Shown here: positions 7,041-11,256 of the stretch, piece after piece
How the letters are laid out: the number at the start of each line of letters is the position of its first letter
How positions within the stretch are numbered: position 1 is the first letter of the stretch
Origin: Beijerinckiaceae bacterium
GTDB taxonomy: Bacteria > Pseudomonadota > Alphaproteobacteria > Rhizobiales > Beijerinckiaceae
Length of the DNA stretch: 11,256 nt
Assembly (NCBI GenBank): GCA_947458675.1
Contig: CANHAW010000029.1
Span: 1-11,256, forward strand
Reading direction: 5' to 3'
Notes under the pieces: model-generated
The model's input: only the letters and a program-made list of their open reading frames with translations
Told to the model about the DNA's origin: nothing
The model's database searches: none
Program-made: the position numbers and the translations under genes

Positions 7041-8042
7041 ATGGATCAGGCCGAGAGCAATTTTGTCGAATTGCCCGATTTAGCTGCCCCGCCGGGCGGC
7101 GCGACGGGAATCGTACGCACGTCTGATGGGCTTGGTTTGCGCTATATGCGCTGGGCCGGCAGGCCGCAGGGGCCCGGCACAATTGTCATCGCGACCGGAC
7201 GCTCCGAATTTATCGAGAAATATTTTGAGGTCGTCGGCGAATTGCTGCAGCGCGGCTTTTGCGTCGTTGTTTTTGACTGGCGCGGGCAAGGCCTTTCGCA
7301 GCGTCAGCTTCGCGACAGGGCCAAGGGGCATGTGAAAGATTTTTCAGCTTATCTCAAAGATCTCGCAGCCATAGAGGCGCATGTTCTGAAAGATTGCCCG
7401 CAGCCATGGTTTGCACTCGGCCATTCGATGGGCGGTGCTATTCTTCTCGATCAGGCGCATCGCGGTTGCTCGCCTTTCGCCCGTATCGTTCTCTCAGCAC
7501 CGATGATCGATCTGTCCTGTGTGCGCTATCGCAGGCTTGCCCATTTTCTCGCGGGTTTTTTCAACCGTCTGGGTCTAGGCCGGATTTTTGTTCCTGGCGG
7601 GCGGCGCTCCTCCGTGCTGGAGCGCGGATTTGCCGGCAATCCGTTGAGCAGCGATGAGGCGCGCTTCAATCGCATGTGCAGGTTGATTGTAGCCGGTCCG
7701 AGATTGCGTCTTGGCGATCCGACAATTGCCTGGGCGCATGCAGCGTTTCGCTTGATGCGAAAGTTTGAACATGCCGATTATCCGCGCCGGATCCGCACAC
7801 CGGTGCTGATCTTGGCTGCGCAAAACGATGGAGTTGTGGATTCTCTTGCCAGCGAGCGTTTTGCTGCACGCCTGAAGACAGGCCGGCAGATTCTCATTGC
7901 ACAAGCACGTCATGAAATATTGATCGAGCGCGATGACATACGTGCCCAATTCTGGGCAGCTTTTGACGCTTTCATTCCCGGTGCAGCGGGTGAAGAGCAA
8001 GCCTTGCTCGCCCGCCACACAGCGCGCGATGGCGCTCTTTAG
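7041..8042 (+). CDS. Alpha/beta hydrolase, PldB-like lysophospholipase (Hydrolase_4)
   Basis: A 333-residue serine hydrolase of the lysophospholipase/monoacylglycerol lipase class, expected to release fatty acid from lysophospholipid or monoacylglycerol. The fold's key elements are present: VVVFDWRGQGLS (75-86) after the core strands, the nucleophile elbow GHSMGG with Ser129 (127-132), a cap region around 155-245, acid Asp263 in LAAQNDGVVD, and His291 in ARHEIL. No signal peptide is seen, so it probably acts in the cytoplasm or on the inner membrane. ATG at 7041 is preceded by AGGAG at 6-base spacing; the frame stays open a further 224 codons upstream, but that part is antisense to the SPFH gene. 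Its TAG stop overlaps the TAA stop of convergent hisN in TTAG. The physiological substrate cannot be read from sequence; PldB is a family-level name. Confidence 0.9.
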   Translation: MDQAESNFVELPDLAAPPGGATGIVRTSDGLGLRYMRWAGRPQGPGTIVIATGRSEFIEKYFEVVGELLQRGFCVVVFDWRGQGLSQRQLRDRAKGHVKDFSAYLKDLAAIEAHVLKDCPQPWFALGHSMGGAILLDQAHRGCSPFARIVLSAPMIDLSCVRYRRLAHFLAGFFNRLGLGRIFVPGGRRSSVLERGFAGNPLSSDEARFNRMCRLIVAGPRLRLGDPTIAWAHAAFRLMRKFEHADYPRRIRTPVLILAAQNDGVVDSLASERFAARLKTGRQILIAQARHEILIERDDIRAQFWAAFDAFIPGAAGEEQALLARHTARDGAL

Positions 8043-8836
8043 CCGTTGAGAATTTTCAGTGCCTGTTCATGCAGCCGGCGATCGCCTGCGGCAATAATGG
8101 CGCCGCCATTTGCGGCGCTGCCGCCCTGCCAATCGGTGATGATGCCGCCCGCTCCCTCGATAATGGGCACGAGCGCGACAATGTCATAAGGCTTGAGGCC
8201 GCTCTCGATAACAAGATCGACATGGCCGGAAGCAAGCATGCAATAGGCATAGCAATCACCGCCATAGCGCGAGAGGCGCACCTGTTCTTCGACGCGTGCA
8301 TAGGGTGCGCGCGTCTCCTGCGTCAGTAGCGAAGGATGGGTTGTCATCAGCGTTGCTTGCGACAGGCTCTCGCAGGCGCGCGTGCGCAGACGTCGTTCGC
8401 CGGGCTTGCCGTGTCGGTCGATGCCGCGCCAGGTCGATGCCTGACTGTCGCCGAAAAAGCGTTCGCGGGTGAAGGGCTGATGCATCATGCCGTAGCAGGG
8501 CTGACCCTTGTGTTGCAGGCCGATCAGCGTGCCCCAGACCGGCAGGCCGGAGATGAAGCTTTTCGTGCCGTCAATCGGATCGAGCACCCAGACATAATCC
8601 GCATCGGCGTTTTTATTGCCGAATTCCTCACCGATCACGCCATGGGCGGGGAAGGCCTCCTCGATCATCCGGCGCATGATGGATTCAGCAGCCCGGTCGG
8701 CCTCGGTCACCGGATCGAAAACGCCGCCGCGGCTCTTGTCCTCGGCGCCGAAATGGGAACGGAAAAAGGGCAGGATGGCCTCGCCCGAGGCCCGCGCCAG
8801 TTCATCGACGAAACGCGCGAAATCGACAGCGCCCAT
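8039..8836 (-). CDS. hisN: Histidinol-phosphatase, inositol monophosphatase family (HisN type)
   Basis: A 265-residue Mg2+-dependent phosphatase of the IMPase fold. The metal site is visible: Glu70 in GEEFG, Asp86 and Asp89 in LDPIDGT (85-91), and Asp218 in KPYDIVALVPIIEGAGG. The variant PYD in place of the WDxAA of inositol monophosphatases, followed by the exact ALVPIIEGAGG context, is what I associate with HisN enzymes that dephosphorylate L-histidinol phosphate in actinobacteria and alphaproteobacteria. A SuhB/IMPase or CysQ role is less likely but not excluded. The start at 8836 is fixed by a strong GGAGGAAAC directly before ATG; the frame runs 10 codons further. The other his genes are not here. 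The ribosome-binding site is complementary to the small RNA encoded upstream on the other strand. Confidence 0.88.
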   Translation of the reverse strand: MGAVDFARFVDELARASGEAILPFFRSHFGAEDKSRGGVFDPVTEADRAAESIMRRMIEEAFPAHGVIGEEFGNKNADADYVWVLDPIDGTKSFISGLPVWGTLIGLQHKGQPCYGMMHQPFTRERFFGDSQASTWRGIDRHGKPGERRLRTRACESLSQATLMTTHPSLLTQETRAPYARVEEQVRLSRYGGDCYAYCMLASGHVDLVIESGLKPYDIVALVPIIEGAGGIITDWQGGSAANGGAIIAAGDRRLHEQALKILNG

Positions 8837-8845
8837 GTTTCCTCC
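8837..8845 (-). promoter_or_regulatory. hisN ribosome-binding site, complementary to the nearby small RNA
   Basis: On the minus strand the bases directly before the hisN ATG are GGAGGAAAC, a near-ideal Shine-Dalgarno that decides the start over the in-frame ATG ten codons upstream. The plus-strand reading GTTTCCTCC is identical to bases 9063-9071 within the small RNA, so the two transcripts could pair over these 9 bases. Confidence 0.7.
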
Positions 8846-8988
8846 GCAATTGGACCGGGCAGACATACAAGACCGGGCGGCAGGAGGCGAGGGCCATTTG
8901 GCTTTTTACTTATCTATCTGAAAACAAAGAAGTTTAAGCCGTGGCTTGCGACAGGCTGCCGCATGGAGGCAAAAATAGGTCAGTAAGG

Positions 8989-9017
8989 CTTGCGTTTTGT
9001 GCAGTGCACTCTTATGT
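8989..9017 (+). promoter_or_regulatory. Sigma-70 promoter of the small RNA
   Basis: CTTGCG at 8989-8994 and TTATGT at 9012-9017 are separated by exactly 17 bp and resemble the alphaproteobacterial CTTGAC / CTATAT consensus. Transcription would start near 9024-9026, about 90 bases before the end of the terminator T-run, the expected size for a suhB/alpha-r8 RNA. Confidence 0.5.
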
Positions 9018-9024
9018 AGACCTC

Positions 9025-9113
9025 ATGTGGCGACCATGTCGTCGCTAATGCCCTCCTTGGGCGTTTCCTCCCTAGACTTGGGCCGCTGACGAAAGTCGGC
9101 GGCCGTCTTTTTT
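9025..9113 (+). ncRNA. Small regulatory RNA, suhB / alpha-r8 (MmgR-like) family
   Basis: A plus-strand transcription unit in the 289-bp gap between hisN and the formylglutamate hydrolase, both on the minus strand. It has a promoter at 8989-9017, a 5-bp hairpin GCGAC/GTCGC (9030-9045), a C/U-rich centre and an intrinsic terminator (9081-9113). The centre contains CCTCCTTGGGCG and TTTCCTCCCT (9064-9073). From memory this 10-mer is the invariant unpaired motif of the alpha-r8 family (Rfam 'suhB'), whose best-known member is MmgR of Sinorhizobium meliloti, which limits polyhydroxybutyrate storage. Two anti-Shine-Dalgarno-like CCUCC stretches suggest that it blocks ribosome binding on target mRNAs, probably with Hfq. 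The 5' end is estimated from the promoter, not known. Confidence 0.75.
9081..9113 (+). terminator. Intrinsic terminator of the small RNA
   Basis: A 10-bp stem (9081-9090 with 9095-9104, one G-U pair) closed by a GAAA tetraloop, followed by GTC and six T. The T-run is on the plus strand only, so it serves the small RNA and not the formylglutamate hydrolase gene whose stop is 13 bp further on. Confidence 0.88.
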
Positions 9114-9125
9114 GGGGGTACAGTT

Positions 9126-10064
9126 TTACTCGGCAGCCAAGGCCCGACCCGTGTTGCGGGCCATTTCCATGGCAAGGCCGATCAGGCGCTCCGTCATTTC
9201 CACAAGGTCGGCGCTCACCTGCGCGAAGGCAGGTTTTTTCTCAAGGCTGGCTTCATCGATATAAAGGGCGCGGTTGATCTCGATCTGCAGAGCGTGAAAA
9301 CCCGATCCCGGATTGCCATATTGTTCGGTGATAAAGCCGCCGGCATAGGGTTTGTTGCGCTGGACCTGATAGCCAAGGCCGCGCAATTCCCGTTCGACGA
9401 AATCGGCAATAGTGGGCGAGCAGCTCGTCCCATAGCGATCGCCCAGGACAATATCGGCCTCGATCCGCTCCTGCTTGGCGCCTGACCCTGTCCAGGAGGG
9501 CATGGAATGGCAATCGAGCAGGACGGCAATGCCGAAATCCGAAAAAGCCTGGCGCATCAGGCCGCGCAAAGCCGAATGATAGGGCTTGTAGAGCCCATCG
9601 ATGCGGCGCAACGCCTCTTCCACGGGCATGGTCCCGGTATAAATTTCCTGCGCTTCCCCAACAATGCGGGCAATGGTTCCCAGCCCGCCCGCCACGCGCA
9701 GCGAGCGCGTATTGGCATAGGAGGGCAGGCGGCCTTCAAACATGCGGGGGTCGAGCTCATAGGGCTCGCGATTGGCATCGACATAGGCGCGGGGGAAATG
9801 CGCCCTCAAGAGGCGGGCGCCGCACAAAGTGGCGGCCGCAAAAAGCTCATCGACATAGACATCTTCCGAGCGGCGGATCGCCAGCTCATCGAGGCGGGCG
9901 GCCGCCAGAAAGCGCGCAGGATAGGCCTGGCCCGAATGGGGCGAGGAGAGGACGAGCGGGCATTCCGGCCGTTCCGGCCCGGTCGTCTCGAACGGAATGG
10001 CCAATTCGGGCTCCACCGGCTCCATCTCGTAAAGGCTTGGTTGCCCCGTCCCCGACCGGCCCAT
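9126..10064 (-). CDS. N-formylglutamate amidohydrolase family protein
   Basis: A 312-residue FGase-family hydrolase; the characterised activity is hydrolysis of N-formyl-L-glutamate to formate and glutamate, the last step of one histidine-degradation route. Family motifs in order: SPHSG (41-45), RSED (65-68), VDANREPYELDPRMF (95-109), DCHSMPS (184-190), NKPYAGGFITEQYG (237-250) and QIEINRALY (260-268), with the His and acidic residues expected for the metal site. The start is uncertain: 10064 is preferred because GGAA and AGGA lie upstream; 10145 (27 codons longer) and 10025 (shorter, no Shine-Dalgarno) are alternatives. No hut genes are nearby, so the true substrate may be another formyl or acyl amino acid. 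It is divergent from cpdR and converges on the small RNA terminator. Confidence 0.9.
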   Translation of the reverse strand: MGRSGTGQPSLYEMEPVEPELAIPFETTGPERPECPLVLSSPHSGQAYPARFLAAARLDELAIRRSEDVYVDELFAAATLCGARLLRAHFPRAYVDANREPYELDPRMFEGRLPSYANTRSLRVAGGLGTIARIVGEAQEIYTGTMPVEEALRRIDGLYKPYHSALRGLMRQAFSDFGIAVLLDCHSMPSWTGSGAKQERIEADIVLGDRYGTSCSPTIADFVERELRGLGYQVQRNKPYAGGFITEQYGNPGSGFHALQIEINRALYIDEASLEKKPAFAQVSADLVEMTERLIGLAMEMARNTGRALAAE

Positions 10065-10244
10065 GTCCTGATTCCAATCCCGATTTCGTTCAATGCCTGC
10101 GAGCGCCAAGCAGGCAATGTGCCAATGCGCTACAAGACTGTCCATTCACGCTTATTGTCGCGGTTCGAATTCCGGCGGCGCCTTCACGGGTTCTTTACCC
10201 TCCTTTGCCTTTATGGCTGACGTGAGTTTTGCGTAGAGGCCAAG

Positions 10245-10622
10245 ATGAGTGTTGCTGCCCTTCAAACCAAAATCCTCCTAGCCGAGGACGATAATGACAT
10301 GCGCCGCTTTCTGGTGAAGGCGCTGCAAAATGCCGGCTACGACGTTGCATCCTTCGATAATGGCCTTTCCGCCTATAACAGGCTGCGGGAAGAGCCCTTC
10401 GAATTGCTGCTGACCGACATTGTCATGCCGGAAATGGACGGGATCGAGCTGGCGCGTCGCGCCACCGAACTCGACCCCGATATCAAGGTCATGTTCATCA
10501 CCGGTTTTGCCGCCGTGGCTCTCAACCCAGACAATCAGGCGCCGAAAGAGGCCAAAATCCTCTCCAAGCCCTTCCATCTGAAAGACCTCGTCAACGAGGT
10601 GCAGCGCCTTCTGGCGGCATAA
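10245..10622 (+). CDS. cpdR: Single-domain response regulator, CpdR family
   Basis: A 125-residue stand-alone receiver domain without output domain. The phosphorylation site is Asp58 in LLTDIVMPEMDGIELA, with the acidic pocket EDD at 14-16, Thr86 in FITGFAAVALN and Lys108 in LSKPFH. The ITGFAAVALN and KPFHLKDLVNEV segments are the characteristic CpdR sequence. In Caulobacter unphosphorylated CpdR brings ClpXP to the cell pole and primes degradation of substrates including PdeA and McpA, and the CckA-ChpT phosphorelay switches it off. A similar cell-cycle role here is inference from the family. The C-terminus ends in Ala-Ala, compatible with its own ClpXP turnover. ATG at 10245 has GAGG 5 bases upstream. 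tRNA-Val follows 87 bp downstream, an arrangement I recall from other Rhizobiales. Confidence 0.93.
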   Translation: MSVAALQTKILLAEDDNDMRRFLVKALQNAGYDVASFDNGLSAYNRLREEPFELLLTDIVMPEMDGIELARRATELDPDIKVMFITGFAAVALNPDNQAPKEAKILSKPFHLKDLVNEVQRLLAA

Positions 10623-10651
10623 AAAAGCCCGGACCGGCGCTTGCGCCGGCC
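10621..10651 (-). terminator. Hairpin with T-run on the minus strand, just after cpdR
   Basis: CCGGCG and CGCCGG (10634-10649) form a stem with a four-base loop, extended by a G-C and a G-U pair. On the minus strand it is followed after a few G/C bases by six T (10621-10626 as A on the plus strand). In that direction it is a plausible intrinsic terminator for transcripts coming from the right. On the plus strand no T-run follows, so it may terminate cpdR only weakly. Confidence 0.4.
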
Positions 10652-10687
10652 TGCGCGAGCCTTTATACCCCGCCCATTCCATTTGCA

Positions 10688-10704
10688 CCGGCCTCTCGCC
10701 GGTT
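10688..10704. repeat. Small inverted repeat before tRNA-Val
   Basis: ACCGGC and GCCGGT form a perfect 6-bp stem around a 5-base loop, ending five bases before the tRNA. No T-run follows on either strand. It could be a processing structure in a cpdR-tRNA transcript or simply a relative of the hairpin at 10634-10649, with which it shares the CCGG-rich arms. Confidence 0.35.
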
Positions 10705-10709
10705 GCCTC

Positions 10710-10784
<75 letters not shown>

Positions 10785-10787
10785 TTC

Positions 10788-10826
10788 AGGGCCCTCGGAC
10801 GTTTGCGTCCGGGGGCCTTTGTTTTT
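10788..10826 (+). terminator. Intrinsic terminator after tRNA-Val
   Basis: A 12-bp stem (10790-10801 with 10806-10817, loop TTTG, one G-U pair) is followed directly by TTTGTTTTT. It starts only a few bases after the CCA end and clearly ends the tRNA transcript. Confidence 0.9.
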
Positions 10827-11256
10827 GGCTTGGATCTCCACGCGCGCTGCAGGCTTCTCTGCCCGTGGAATGTCGCCCAACCTCTCGGTTATGCTGAAAT
10901 AATGGCTCATCATTTTGAGGCGCCTTTCAGTCAGGCGTCTGAAGAAGTTTTTTGACCTCATAAGGAGGCCTTGCCGCCATACTGGTCCGGGCGACGATTG
11001 CAGCCAATCTGTGCCCGAAAACCAGCCAGTTTAGCCGGCCATGATACTCGTTTTGACTGGCATCTCTGGCCTTGCGGAATAAGATCAACGCGCAATTTTT
11101 GATAGCGACAGAGCTTCCTGCAATCGCTCCACAGCTCGCGGAAGAGATCGGTGTGAAGGCATGAAGGCAAACGGGATGGATGCGTCGGCAGCGGCACATT
11201 GTGCGTACCGCAAATTGCGTGCGTTACTTGTCAATGATCGCATAACTTGCTTTGCA
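10827..11256. other. About 430 bp without an identifiable gene
   Basis: Downstream of the tRNA terminator the base composition drops (about half G+C by eye in the last 200 bp) and no frame gives a protein I recognise. On the minus strand two overlapping frames stay open: 79 residues (10958-11197) and 90 residues (10927-11199). Stretches such as HTDLFRELWSDCRKL in one and QNEYHGRLNW in the other look more protein-like than their surroundings, so a decayed, frameshifted gene read from right to left is possible. A weak hairpin (10918-10940) with TTTTTT at 10948-10953 lies on the plus strand, and CGCAAATTGCG at 11209-11219 is a small palindrome. I name no function. Confidence 0.35.

Overview
The window looks like chromosomal DNA of an alphaproteobacterium of the order Hyphomicrobiales (Rhizobiales). 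The evidence is the gene content: the single-domain cell-cycle regulator CpdR beside tRNA-Val, a HisN-type histidinol-phosphatase, a DUF459-type SGNH protein, an MltB-type transglycosylase next to galU, and a suhB/alpha-r8-like small RNA. Base composition is GC-rich (about 60% by eye). A Beijerinckiaceae- or Methylocystaceae-like host is possible, but the sequence alone does not settle the family.

Layout, left to right. Bases 1-24 hold a REP-like palindromic repeat cut by the window edge. On the minus strand, 33-3293 is an envelope block read from right to left: a lytic murein transglycosylase, a DUF459/SGNH protein 17 bases downstream of it, then an L,D-transpeptidase. A 250-bp divergent gap leads to a plus-strand pair, galU (UDP-glucose synthesis) and kdsD/kpsF (arabinose-5-phosphate for Kdo). 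Only 3 bp beyond the kdsD stop ends a minus-strand pair, an SPFH/stomatin protein and its NfeD partner, whose reading frames overlap by a GTGA. A 129-bp divergent region with four copies of TTGGCGC separates these from a plus-strand PldB-like lysophospholipase/alpha-beta hydrolase. Its stop codon overlaps that of the convergent minus-strand hisN.

Between hisN and the next minus-strand gene, an N-formylglutamate amidohydrolase, lies a plus-strand small RNA (about 9025-9113). It has a recognisable promoter, the C/U-rich motif TTTCCTCCCT and a strong intrinsic terminator, and fits the suhB/alpha-r8 (MmgR) family. Its conserved motif is perfectly complementary over 9 nt to the ribosome-binding site of adjacent hisN. 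Then come cpdR, tRNA-Val(GAC) with encoded CCA and its terminator, and about 430 bp with no gene I can identify.

Together the window is mainly housekeeping: peptidoglycan remodelling (transglycosylase, L,D-transpeptidase), surface sugar precursors (GalU, KdsD), membrane quality and lipid turnover (SPFH/NfeD, PldB-like), histidine biosynthesis and degradation steps (HisN, formylglutamate hydrolase) and cell-cycle proteolysis control (CpdR). I see no defence system, CRISPR array, insertion sequence or prophage. The most notable non-coding features are the small RNA with its possible pairing to hisN and the TTGGCGC cluster.
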